64,000 nt of DNA from Margaritifera margaritifera. Its lineage: Eukaryota > Mollusca > Bivalvia > Unionida > Margaritiferidae. The stretch spans positions 171,308-235,307 of the forward strand of contig JAQPZY010000557.1 in the NCBI GenBank assembly GCA_029931535.1, written 5' to 3'. The position numbers were made by a program, and so were the translations under genes. Below, piece after piece: positions 26,401-38,900 of this stretch. Each line of letters opens with the position of its first letter. Within the stretch, counting starts at the first letter, position 1. The notes under the pieces are model-generated. The model saw only the letters and a list, made by a program, of their open reading frames with translations. It did no database searches and had not been told where the DNA came from.

Positions 26401-29400
26401 ATCAGAAACATTCTATGATACCTTGTCATCTACTTGAAAAAGTGCAATTGTGTCTGTAACCGAACACTTTATGTCTGCTTACATGACCGTATTCATAATG
26501 ATGCAATTGTGAATGTAGCAAAAATACTTCATATCTCTTTAGCTCAAGGTAGTGAGATTGGTACAAAATAAGTACACCATAGGATATTATCCTTTTCAAA
26601 TCATAGTCTTGACAACAATATCATTGTCAGTGTTAGAAAGCACTTTATACTTTTTTGAACAGATGTGTTTCCAACGAAGCAATTGTGACTTTATTGAAAC
26701 TACTTATACATTTTGACATCAACGTGTTGACTTTCATTCAATTCTGAGTATCACTAGAATGTGTATGTCTCCTGACGCCAATTTGCTGACTGTGATGTAT
26801 TGGCGAGTATAATGCAACACTCTATCTCTTTACACAACAACTGGATGACAGTATTCCAGTTGGGTATGTAACATGACACATTATACCGTTTTGTATCATC
26901 TTGTTCAGCACAACACCATATCATGACGATTTTATCATTTGCATTCTTTTCTAGAATTTGAGTCAACATGTAGGTACGTCTCTGTTATGCTCACTAAGGC
27001 GTCATTGTCAATATGTTGATTGAAATCGTGAGGAAAGTTTGTTTTTTCCCCACAGGTGCCTTACTTTAAGGCTGTGGATGTGAAAAGAGATATGGTCTTC
27101 TGACTTAAAAAAATTGCATCATTGTCAGCAAGTTACTCTAAAAACAACTGGTGTCACGTTATCCTGATAATTTCTAAGCCTTGCACATGTTGTACCTTCT
27201 GACACGAACTTGTTGGCAATAATGCAATTGTGAGCAGACCATAACACTTGTTTCCATGTTGTAATCTCGTGTAGGTAATGTGGTATTCTTCATACCTGTT
27301 TACAACGGTTTGTACAGAATGATCCAATCAGAAACATTCAATGATACCTTGTCAGCTTCTTGAGAAAGTGCAATTGTGTCTGTAACCGAACACTTTATGT
27401 CTGCTTACATGACCGTATTCACAATGCTGCAATTGTGAATTTAGCAAAAATTCTTCATCCCTATTTAGCTCAAGGTAGTGAGAATGGTACAAAATAAGTA
27501 CACCATAGGATATTATTATTTTCAAATCATTGTCTTGACAATAATGTCACTGTCAGTGTTAGAAAGCACTTTATTCTGTTTTGTACGGACGTGTTTCCAA
27601 CGAAGCAATTGTGACTTTATTGAAACTCCTTATACATTTTGACATCAACGTGTTGACGGTCATTCAATTCTGAGTATCACTTGAATGTGTATGCCTCCTG
27701 AGGCGAATTTGCTGACAGTGATGTATTGGTGAGTATAATGCAACACTTTGTCTCTCTTCACAACAATTTGATAAAAGTATTCCAGTTGGGTATGTAACAA
27801 TACACATTATACCGGTTTCTATCATTTTCTTCAATACAACACCATATCATGACGATTTCATCATTTGCATACTTTTCTAGAATTTGAGGTCAAAATGTAG
27901 GAAGGGCTCTGTTATGCGCACTAAGGCGTTATTAGAAATAGGTTGGTGCAAATCGTGAGGAATGTTTGTCTTTTCCCCACATGTGCCTTACTTTAAGGCT
28001 GCGAATATGAAAAGAGATATGTTCTTCTGACAAAAAAAAATTGCATCAATGTCAACAAGTTGCTCGAAAAACAACTAGTGTCACGTTATCCTGATAATTT
28101 CTGAACCTTGCACATGTTGCACCTTCTGACACGAACTTGTTGGCAATAATGCAATTGTGAGCAGAATATATCACTTGTTACCATGTTGCCATCTCGTGTA
28201 GGTAATGTGGTATTCTTTATTCATGTTTGCAACAGTTTGTACAAAATGATCCAATCAGAAACATTCTATGATACCTTGTCATCTACTTGAAAAAGTGCAA
28301 TTGTGTCTGTAACCGAACACTTTATGTCTGCTTACATGACCGTATTCATAATGATGCTATTGTGAATGTAGCAAAAATACTTCATATCTCTTTAGCTCAA
28401 GGTAGTGAGATTGGTACAAAATAAGTACACCATAGGATATTATTCTTTTCAAATCATTGTCTTGACAATAATGTCATTGACAGTGTTAGAAAGCACCTTA
28501 TTCTTTTTTGTGCAGACGTTTTTCCAACGAAGGAATTGTGACTTTATTGAAACTCCTTATACGTTTTGACATCAACGTGTTGACTTTCATTCAATTCTGA
28601 GTATCACTAGAATGTGTATTTCTCCTGACAAAAATTTGATGACAGTGATGTATTGGTGAGTAGAATGCAACACTCTCTCTCTCTTCACAACAACTTGATG
28701 ACAGTATTTCAGTTGGGTATGTAACATGACACATTATACCGTTTTGTATCATCTTGTTCAGCACAACACCATATCATGACGATTTTATCATTTGCATTCT
28801 TTTCTAGAATTTGAGTCAACATGTAGGTACGTCTCTGTTATGCTCACTAAGGCGTCATTGTCAATATGTTGATTGAAATCGTGAGGAAAGTTTGTTTTTT
28901 CCACACAGGTGCCTTACTTTAAGGCTGTGGATGTGAAAAGAGATATGGTCTTCTGACTTAAAAAAATTGCATCATTGTCAGCAAGTTACTCTAAAAACAA
29001 CTGGTGTCACGTTATCCTGATAATTTCTAAGCCTTGCACATGTTGTACCTTCTGACACGAACTTGTTGGCAATAATGCAATTGTGAGCAGACCATAACAC
29101 TTGTTTCCATGTTGTAATCTCGTGTAGGTAATGTGGTATTCTTCATACCTGTTTACAACGGTTTGTACAGAATGATCCAATCAGAAACATTCAATGATAC
29201 CTTGTCAGCTTCTTGAGAAAGTGCAATTGTGTCTGTAACCGAACACTTTATGTCTGCTTACATGACCGTATTCACAATGCTGCAATTGTGAATTTAGCAA
29301 AAATTATTCATCCCTATTTAGCTCAAGGTAGTGAGAATGGTACAAAATAAGTACACCATAGGATATTATTATTTTCAAATCATTGTCTTGACAATAATGT

Positions 29401-31384
29401 CACTGTCAGTGTTAGAAAGCACTTTATTCTGTTTTGTACGGACGTGTTTCCAACGAAGCAGTTGTGACTTTATTGAAACTCCTTATACATTTTGACATCA
29501 ACGTGTTGACGGTCATTCAATTCTGAGTATCACTTGAATGTGTATGCCTCCTGAGGCGAATTTGCTGACAGTGATGTATTGGTGAGTATAATGCAACACT
29601 TTGTCTCTCTTCACAACAATTTGATAAAAGTATTCCAGTTGGGTATGTAACAATACACATTATACCGGTTTCTATCATTTTCTTCAATACAACACCATAT
29701 CATGACGATTTCATCATTTGCATACTTTTCTAGAATTTGAGGTCAAAATGTAGGAAGGGCTCTGTTATGCGCACTAAGGCGTTATTAGAAATAGGTTGGT
29801 GCAAATCGTGAGGAATGTTTGTCTTTTCCCCACATGTGCCTTACTTTAAGGCTGCGAATGTGAAAAGAGATATGTTCTTCTGACAAAAAAAAAATTGCAT
29901 CAATGTCAACAAGTTGCTCGAAAAACAACTAGTGTCACGTTATCCTGATAATTTCTGAACCTTGCACATGTTGCACCTTCTGACACGAACTTGTTGGCAA
30001 TAATGCAATTGTGAGCAGAATATAACACTTGTTACCATGTTGCCATCTCGTGTAGGTAATGTGGTATTCTTTATTCATGTTTGCAACAGTTTGTACAGAA
30101 TGATCCAATCAGAAACATTCTATGATACCTTGTCATCTACTTGAAAAAGTGCAATTGTGTCTGTAACCGAACACTTTATGTCTGCTTACATGACCGTATT
30201 CATAATGATGCAATTGTGAATGTAGCAAAAATACTTCATATCTCTTTAGCTCAAGGTAGTGAGATTGGTACAAAATAAGTACACCATAGGATATTATCCT
30301 TTTCAAATCATAGTCTTGACAACAATATGATTGTCAGTGTTAGAAAGCACTTTATACTTTTTTGAACAGATGTGTTTTCAACGAAGGAATTGTGACTTTA
30401 TTGAAACTACTTATACATTTTGACATCAACGTGTTGACTTTCATTCAATTCTGAGGATCACTAGAATGTGTATGTCTCCTGACGCCAATTTGCTGACTGT
30501 GATGTATTGGCGAGTATAATGCAACACTCTATCTCTTTACACAACAACTGGATGACAGTATTCCAGTTGGGTATGTAACATGACACATTATACCGTTTTG
30601 TATCATCTTGTTCAGCACAACACCATATCATGACGATTTTATCATTTGCATTCTTTTCTAGAATTTGAGTCAACATGTAGGTACGTCTCTGTTATGCTCA
30701 CTAAGGCGTCATTGTCAATATGTTGATTGAAATCGTGAGGAAAGTTTGTTTTTTCCCCACAGGTGCCTTACTTTAAGACTGTGGATGTGAAAAGAGATAT
30801 GGTCTTCTGACTTAAAAAAATTGCATCATTGTCAGCAAGTTACTTTAAAAACAACTGGTGTCACGTTATCCTGATAATTTCTAAGCCTTGCACATGTTGT
30901 ACCTTCTGACACGAACTTGTTGCCAATAATGCAATTGTGAGCAGACCATAACACTTGTTTCCATGTTGTAATCTCGTGTAGGTAATGTGGTATTCTTCAT
31001 ACCTGTTTACAACGGTTTGTACAGAATGATCCAATCAGAAACATTCAATGATACCTTGTCAGCTTCTTGAGAAAGTGCAATTGTGTCTGTAACCGAACAC
31101 TTTATGTCTGCTTACATGACCGTATTCACAATGCTGCAATTGTGAATTTAGCAAAAATTCTTCATCCCTATTTAGCTCAAGGTAGTGAGAATGGTACAAA
31201 ATAAGTACACCATAGGATATTATTATTTTCAAATCATTGTCTTGACAATAATGTCACTGTCAGTGTTAGAAAGCACTTTATTCTGTTTTGTACGGACGTG
31301 TTTCCAACGAAGCAATTGTGACTTTATTGAAACTCCTTATACATTTTGACATCAACGTGTTGACGGTCATTCAATTCTGAGTAT
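17485..31384. repeat. 3.7-kb tetramer sub-array inside the HOR core
   Basis: From the A copy at 17485 onward, A monomers alternate between two forms. The common form (TTCTCCTGACAAAAATTTGATGACAG) is at 17485, 21191, 24899 and 28605. A second form, marked by GTCTCCTGACGCC, GCTGACTGTG and ATTGGCGAGTATAATG, is at 19338, 23046, 26752 and 30459, spaced 3708, 3706 and 3707 bp. Other markers repeat at the same interval: GTTTGTAGAGAATG near 20823 and 24533, and GGTAGAGAGATTGG near 20988 and 24696. This indicates a recent round of amplification of a double dimer. Confidence 0.8.
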
Positions 31385-31848
31385 CACTTGAATGTGTATG
31401 CCTCCTGAGGCGAATTTGCTGACAGTGATGTATTGGTGAGTATAATGCAACACTTTGTCTCTCTTCACAACAATTTGATAAAAGTATTCCAGTTGGGTAT
31501 GTAACAATACACATTATACCGGTTTCTATCATTTTCTTCAATACAACACCATATCATGACGATTTCATCATTTGCATACTTTTCTAGAATTTGAGGTCAA
31601 AATGTAGGAAGGGCTCTGTTATGCGCACTAAGGCGTTATTAGAAATAGGTTGGTGCAAATCGTGAGGAATGTTTGTCTTTTCCCCACATGTGCCTTACTT
31701 TAAGGCTGCGAATATGAAAAGAGATATGTTCTTCTGACAAAAAAAAATTGCATCAATGTCAACAAGTTGCTCGAAAAACAACTAGTGTCACGTTATCCTG
31801 ATAATTTCTGAACCTTGCTCATGTTGCACCTTCTGACACAAACTTGTT

Positions 31849-34362
31849 CAGACGTGTTTCCATCAAAGCAATTGTGACTTTATTGAAACTACTTATACAT
31901 TTTGACATCAACGTGTTGACGGTCATTTAATTCTGAGTATCACTAGAATGTGTATGTCTCCTGACGCCAGTTTGCTGACAGTGATGTATTTTTGAGTAGA
32001 ATGCAGCACTCTATCTCTCTTCATAACAACTTGATGACAGTATTCCAGTTGGGTATCTAAGATGACACATTATACTGGTTTGTATCATCTTGTTCAACAC
32101 AACGCCATATCATGACGATTTCATCATTTGGATACTTTTCTAGTATTTGAGGCCAAATTTTGTAAGGGATCTGTTATGCGCACAAAGGTGACATTGGAAA
32201 TGGGTTGATGCAAATCGTGAGGAATGTTTGTCTTTTCCCCACAGTTGCCTTACTTTAAGGCTGTGGATGTGAAAAGAGATATGGTCTTCTGACATAAAAT
32301 AATTGCATCATTGTCAACAAGTTGCTCTTAAAACAACTAGTGTCACGTTATCCAGATAATTTCTATACATTGCACATGTTGCACCTTCTGAAACGAACTT
32401 GTTGGCAATAATGCAATTGTGAGCAAACCGTAACACTTGTTTCCATGTTGCCATCTCGTGTAGGTAACGTGGTATTCTTTATACCTGTTTACAACAGTTT
32501 TTACAGAATGATCCAATCAGAAACATTCTATGATACCTTGTCAGCTTCTTGAGAAAGTGCAATTGTGTCTGTAACCGAACACTTTATTTCTGCTTACATG
32601 ACCATATTCGCAATGCTGCAAGTGTTAATATAGCAAAAATACTTCATCCCTCGTTAGCTCAAGGTTGTGAGAATGGTACAAAAGAAGTACACCATAGGAT
32701 ATTATCCTTTTCAAATCATTGTCTTGACAATAATGTCATTGTCAGTGTTAAAAAGCACTTTATTCTTTTTTGTACAGACGTGTTTCCAACGAATTAATTG
32801 TGACTTTATTGAAACTCCTTATACATTTTGACATCAACATTTTGACGTTCATTCAATTCTGAGTATCACTAGAATGTGTATGTCTCCTGACGCCAATTTG
32901 CTGACAGTGATGAATTTGGTGAGTATAATGCAATACTCTATCTCTCTTCACAACAACTTGATGACAGTATTCCAGTTGGGTATGTAACATGACACATTAT
33001 ACCGGTTTGTATCATCTTGTTCAACACAACACCATATAATGACGATTTCATCATTTGCATACTTTTCTAGAATTTGAGATCAAAGTGTAAGAAGGGCTAA
33101 GTTATGCGCTCTAAGGCTTCATTGAAAATATTTTGATGCAAATCGTGAGGAAAGTTTGTTTTTTCCCCAAAGGTCTCTTACTTTAAGGCCGTGGATGTGA
33201 AAAGAGATATGGTCTTCTGACATAAAATAATTGGATCATTGTCAACAAGTTGCTCTGAAAACAACTAGTGTCACGTTATCCTGATAATTTCTAAGCCTTG
33301 CACATGTTGCACCTTCTGACACGAACTTGATTGCAATAATGCAATTGTGAGCAGACCATAACACATTTTTCCATGTTGCCATCTCGTGTAGGTAATATGG
33401 TATTCTTTATACCTGTTTACAACAGTTTGTACAGAATGATTCAATTAGAAAAATTATATGATACCTTGTCAGCTTCTTGAGAAAGTGCAATTGTGTCTGT
33501 AACCGAACACTTTATGTCTGCTTACATGACCGTATTCACAATGCTGCAAGTGTTAATATAGGAAAAATACTTTATCCCTCGTTAGATCAAGGTAGTGAGA
33601 ATGGTTAAAAATAAGTACACCATAGGATATTATCCTTTTCAAATGATTGTCTGGACAATAATGTCATTGTCAGTGTTAGAAAGCACTGTATTCTTTTTTG
33701 TACAGACGTGTTTCCAACGAAGCAATTGTGACTTTATTGAAACTCCTTATACATTTTGACATCAACGTGTTGACCTTCATTCAATTCTGAGTATCACTAG
33801 AATGTGTATTTCTCCTGACGCCAATTTGCTGACAGTGATGTATTTCGTGAGTATAATTCAACACTCTATCTTTCTTCACAACAACTTGATGACAGTATTC
33901 CAGTTGGCTATGTAACATGACACATTATACCGGTTTGTATCATCTTGTTCAACACAACAGAATATCATGACAATTTTTTCATTTGCATTCTTTTCTAGAA
34001 TTTGAGGTCAAAATGTAGGAGGGGCTCTGTTGTGCGCTCTAAGGCATCACTGGAAATAAGTTAATGCAAATCGTGATTAATGTTTGTCTTTTCCCCACAG
34101 GTTCCTTACTTTAAGGCTGTGGATGTGAAAACAGACATGGTCTTCTGACATAAAATAATTGCATCATTGTCAACAAGTTGCTCTAAAAACAACTAGTGTT
34201 ACGTTATCCTGATCATTTCTAAGCCTTGCACATGTTGCACCTTCTGACACGAACTTTTTGGCAATAATCCAATTGTGAGCAGACCATAACACTTGTTTCC
34301 ATGTTGCCATCTCGTGTAGGTAATGTGGTATTCTTTATACCTGTTTACAACAATTTGTACAG
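31849..34362. repeat. Diverged 926-bp satellite, right of core
   Basis: Single-monomer satellite resumes after the core. At 31848/31849 monomer B stops at about offset 463 and joins a flank monomer at about offset 833. Unit starts follow at 31941, 32867 and 33795 (periods 926 and 928). The last unit is interrupted at 34362 by the LTR-like insertion and continues at 35918. Copies are diverged and have no dimer pattern. Open frames such as 32549-32797 are fortuitous readings of the repeat. Confidence 0.9.
34358..34362. repeat. Target-site duplication TACAG, left
   Basis: Five bases directly before the TGTCAC end of the insertion. They are identical to 35913-35917 and form part of the satellite string TTTGTACAGAATGATCC. 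Confidence 0.8.
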
Positions 34363-34760
34363 TGTCACAGGATGAAGCCGGGTTGGGACTGGATTAGTGA
34401 AGACACCGAAAGCAACTTCGTTAATAAGATGTTTATTTATAAACGCAATTTAAAGATCAACAAACCTGACACCATTATAACAAAAATATTAGGACAATTA
34501 TAAAGTTCCTAACATGGAACTATCAACAACAAGTAACGCAACGAGAAAAATCAAAGATGAATTTAACGAATGGAATTTTATGCAATCGTGAATAACATCC
34601 TATCACCAATCGACAAATAAGAGTATATGATCTACATCCTAATATAAACAAGGTCTTATTAAGTTCCAAGGGTGACTAAAGCATGTGATGTATGCACTTA
34701 TCAATATGATACTCATCTTATTCATCAATCTATTAACTCATCAATTTATCAGTTCATCAA

Positions 34761-34905
34761 GCGATATTGGGATATGTATGAATTTATGGATCTGTCGTTC
34801 ATATAACGATATTGAAATGGGAATGCATGAAATTATGAATCTATCACACATATAGCGATATTTAAATGTGAATACATGTAATTTTGCACAGATTGCAATA
34901 TTGAA
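34761..34905. repeat. 45-49-bp tandem repeats inside the solo LTR
   Basis: Three to four degenerate copies start with GCGATATT/ACGATATT/GCGATATT at 34761, 34806 and 34855, and weakly GCAATATT at 34894. Each copy contains a variant of ATGAATTTATGAATCTATC-like sequence. Such internal repeats are common in LTR U3 regions and may carry regulatory sites, but that is inference. Confidence 0.6.
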
Positions 34906-35226
34906 AATAACAATAAAATGGAACACGTAATATATATAACTATCGTCGCGCCCGTTTGATGACCAAGATGTATCTCCGGTTCCACCCGCTCTAGTCAATG
35001 GTCAAGGAGCCAACACGCATGGTCCACCCCTCCCAGTCTGTTGAAGGATCCCTCGAGAGCCTTCACATTTAACATAGACCCGCTGGTCGAGAAGCATTGG
35101 TCCCTCGCATCGAGAAAACCAGGACACTCTTCCGAAAAAAACGACAGAGGACACAGCGTACACGTCACAAGAAAGCACACAGTTCTGCGACTCCACAACA
35201 CCATACCATACATAAGGACACAACAA

Positions 35227-35262
35227 GCACCAAACAAGGCACCAAACAAGGCACCACACAAG
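35227..35262. repeat. Three 12-bp repeats GCACCAAACAAG
   Basis: Two perfect copies and one copy with a single change (GCACCACACAAG) in tandem. They lie in the less AT-rich middle of the insertion, where both strands are open for 85-130 codons. The repeat explains the low-complexity peptides in those frames. Confidence 0.75.
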
Positions 35263-35912
35263 GCAGCTAAAAGTATAACAACTAAACCGTGTAGTACATA
35301 TGACACGGTTAGTACTTTTGCATTGATATATGTTGCGCCACCGAGCACATGAACTGCATCTCGATACACATTACATTTATCATTCAATGCATGCCGCGTA
35401 TAATTAAATAATATCCGTCTGTTCAGTTACAACAAATAGCTAACTTGAACCAGACTATAGTATTTCTAATATCATGGCGTTGTATGACCTAGATATTGAC
35501 TCTCTGTAGAATTTAGAATAAATTCTAAAACATCTAATATATAAACAATTATGTCATATACACCGAATAGTGATAAAGAATACTATCTTAAATTTCACAT
35601 ACATCGACAGCTGAAGATTTGCTCCCGTAAAGAGGTAAGCTTTCTGACAAGACTCGTCGTAGTGTAATTTGTTTATAGAGAATTTGCTCTATATGTACTC
35701 TAGCTGTGACAGATATGCGCAGCAGCTAGGTACGTAAGTTTTCACTGCAGGCAATTTGCACGTGCAGCATGAGGTGAATCGCGCTCAGTATTTCATAATA
35801 AATAGAGCCCAAAAAATAAACAACCCTCGAGTAACGCTCTAGTCGGAAACGAAACCCGAATATATTTTTGATCACATATACATATTGATAAAAATCATAC
35901 AATTCCGTGACA

Positions 35913-35917
35913 TACAG
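35913..35917. repeat. Target-site duplication TACAG, right
   Basis: Five bases directly after the GTGACA end. The satellite continues as AATGATCCAATC in the correct phase. Confidence 0.8.
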
Positions 35918-38900
35918 AATGATCCAATCAGAAACATTCTATGATACCTTGTCAGCTTCTTGAGAAAGTGCAATTGTGTCTGTAACCGAACACTTTATGT
36001 CTGCTTACATGACCGTATTCACAATGATGCAATTGTGAATGTAGAAAGATAATTCATCCCTCTTTACCTCAGGGTAGTGAGAATGGTACAAAATAAGTAC
36101 ACCATAGGATATAATCCTTTTCAAATCATTGTCTTGACAATAATGTCATTGTCAGTGTTAGAAAGGACTTTATTATTTTTTGTACAGACGTGTTTCCAAC
36201 CGAGCAATTGTGACTTTATTGAAACTGCTTATAGACTTTGACATCAACCTGTTAGCGATCATTCAATTCTGAGTATCACTAGAATGTGTATTTCTCCTGA
36301 CACCAATTTGCTTACAGTGATGTATTGGTGTGTATAATGCAACACTCTATCTCTCTTTACAACAACTTGATGACAGTATTCCAGTTGGGTATGTAACATG
36401 ACACATTATACCGGTTTGTATCATCTTGTTCAACACAACATCATATCATGACGATTTTATCATTCGCATACTTTTCTAGAATTTGTGGTCAAAATGTAGG
36501 AAGGGTACTGTTATGCACTCTAAGGCATCATTGGAAAGAAGTTGACACAAATCGTGAGGAATGTTTGTCTTTTACCCACAGCTGACTTACTTTAAGGCTT
36601 TGGATGTGAAAAGAGATATGGTCTTCTGACATAAAATAATTGCTTCATGTCGATTTCATCATGAGCATACTTTTCTCGAATTTGAGGTCAAAATGTAGGA
36701 GGAGCTCTTTTATGAGCACTAAGGTGTCATTGGAAACAAGGTGATGCAAATCGTGAGGAATGTTTTGTCTTTTCCGCACATGTGCCATACATTTTAGCCT
36801 GTAGATGTGAACAGAGATATGGTCTTCTGACATAAAATAATTGCATCATTGTCAACAAGTTGCTCTAAAAACAACAAGTGTCACGTTATCCTGTTAATTT
36901 CTAAGCCTTGCACATGTTTCACCTGCTAACACAAACTTGTTGGTAATAATGCAATTGTGATCAGATTATAACACTTGTTTCCATGTTGCCATCACGTGTT
37001 GGTAATGTGGTATTCTTTATACCTTTTTACAGCAGTTTGTACAGAATGGTCGAATCAGAAACATTATATAATACCTTGTCAGAATCTTGAGAAAGTACAA
37101 TAGTTTCTGTAACCGAACACTTTATGTCTGCTTACATGACCGTATTCAAAATGATGCAATTGTGAATGTAGCAAAAATACTTCATCCATCTTCAGCTCAA
37201 GGTAGTGAGAATGGTACAAAATAAGTTCACATTAGGATATTATATTTTTCAAATCATTGTCTTGATAATGATGTCCTTGTCAGTGTTAGAAAGCACTTTA
37301 TTCTTTTTTGTACAGACGTGTTTCCAACGAAGCAATTGTGACTTTATTGAAACTCCTTATAGACTTTGACATCAACGTGTTGACCTTCATTCTATTCTGA
37401 GTATCACTAGAATGTGTATTTCTCCTGACACCAATTTGCTGACAGTGATGTATTGGTTAGTAGAATGCAAAACTCTATCTCTCTTAACAACAACTTGATG
37501 ACAGTATTCCAGTTGGGTATGTAACATAACACATTATACCGGTTTGTATCATCTTGTTCAAGACAACACCATATCATAACGATTTTACCATTTGCATACT
37601 TTTCTAGAATTTGAGGTCAAAATGTAGCAAGGGCTCTGTTATGCTTTCTAAGGCATTATTGGAAATAGGTTGATGCAAATCGTGAGGAATGTTTGTCTTT
37701 TATCCACAGGTCCCTTACTTTAAGGATGTGGATGTTAAAAGAGATATGGTCTTCTGACAGAAAATAATTGCATCATTGTCAACAAGTTGGTCTAAAAACA
37801 ACTAGTGTCATGTTATCCTGATAATTTCTAATCCTTCCACATGTTTCACCTTCTAGCACGAACTTTTTGGCAATAATGCAATTGTGAGCAGACCATAACA
37901 CTTGTTTCCATGTTGCCATCTCGTGTAGGTAATGTGGTATTCTTTATACCTGTTTACAACAGTTTGTACAGAATGATCCAATCGGCAACATTCTATGATA
38001 CCTTGTCAGCTTCTTGAGAAAGTGGAATTGTTTCCGCAAAAGAACACTTTATGTCTGCTTGCATGAACGTATTCACATTGATGCAATTGTGATTGTAGCA
38101 AAAATACTTCATCCCTCTTTAGCTCAAGGTAGTGAGAATGGTACAAAATAAGTACACCATAGGATATTATCCTTTTCAAATGATTGTCTTGACAATAATG
38201 TCATTGTCAGTGTTAGAAAGCACTTTATTCTTTTTTGTGCAGAAGTGTTTCCAACGAAGCAATTGTGACTTTATTGAAACTTCTTATACATTTTGACATC
38301 AACGTCTTGACGGTCATTCAATTCTGAGTATCACTAAAAGGTGTATGTCTCCTGACGCCAATTTGCTGACAGTGATGTATTGGTGAGTATAATGCAACAC
38401 TCTATCTCCCTTAACAACAACTTGATGACAGTATTCCAGTTGGGTATGTAACATGACACATTGTACCGGTTTGAATCATCTTATTCAACACAACACCATA
38501 TCATGATGATTTTACCATTTTCATTCTTTTCGAGAATTTGAGGTCAAAATGTAGGAAAGGCTCTGTTGTGATTTCTAAAGCATCATTGGAAAAAAGTTGA
38601 TGCAAATCGTGAGGATTGTTTGTCTTTTCCCCACAGGTGCCTTACTTTAAGGCTGTGTATGTGAAAAGAGATATGGTCTTCTGACATAAAATAATTGCAT
38701 CATTGTCAACAAGTTACTCTAAAAATAACTAGTGTCACGTTATCCAGATTATTTCTAAGCCTTGAACATGTTGTACCTTCTGACACAAAATTGTTGGCAA
38801 TAATGCAATTGTGAGCAGACCATAACACCTTTTTCCATGTTGCCATCTCGTGTAGTTAATGTGGTATTCTTTATACCTGTTTACAACTGTTTGTACAGAA

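Larger units (their letters stand above)
4515..31848. repeat. Higher-order-repeat satellite core, 1,853-bp dimer
   Basis: A 27.3-kb array of a two-monomer unit. Monomer A starts at 4515, 6366, 8220, 10073, 11926, 13780, 15632, 17485, 19338, 21191, 23046, 24899, 26752, 28605 and 30459, so spacings are 1851-1855 bp. Monomer B starts about 924 bp into each unit. A is usually marked by TTCTCCTGACAAAAATTTG. B is marked by CACTTGAATG, GCCTCCTGAGGCGAATTTG and CCCCACATGTGCC. Copies of the same position in different dimers are almost identical, whereas A and B within a dimer differ clearly; this is the definition of a higher-order repeat. There are 14 full dimers and one partial (30459-31848). No transposon interrupts the block. 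Near-perfect copies also mean copy number depends on assembly quality. Confidence 0.93.
34363..35912. mobile_element. Solo LTR (or LTR-like element), 1,550 bp
   Basis: Insertion of unrelated sequence inside a satellite monomer. It begins TGTCACAGG and ends CCGTGACA, giving TG...CA termini and a 6-bp inverted end TGTCAC/GTGACA. The flanking 5-bp TACAG occurs on both sides (34358-34362 and 35913-35917). Removing the insertion and one TACAG restores a 927-bp monomer, so the boundaries are secure. Ends and target duplication fit a solo LTR of a Gypsy- or BEL-type retrotransposon. No protein domain is recognised inside. AATAAA signals lie near both ends on opposite strands (35797-35802 and 35815-35820 plus; 34432-34437 minus), so orientation is undecided. 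A short non-autonomous DNA element is less likely because the inverted ends are only 6 bp. Confidence 0.75.

Noticed and set aside
4515..31848. CRISPR-like or bacterial repeat array
   Set aside because: Units are about 926 bp and contiguous, with no short repeat/unique spacer alternation, and the context is a eukaryotic retrotransposon.
34995..35387. Possible small membrane protein inside the 1,550-bp insertion
   Set aside because: Both strands are open here, one hydrophobic run is encoded by short repeats, and no family is recognised. Kept only as a finding, not a gene.
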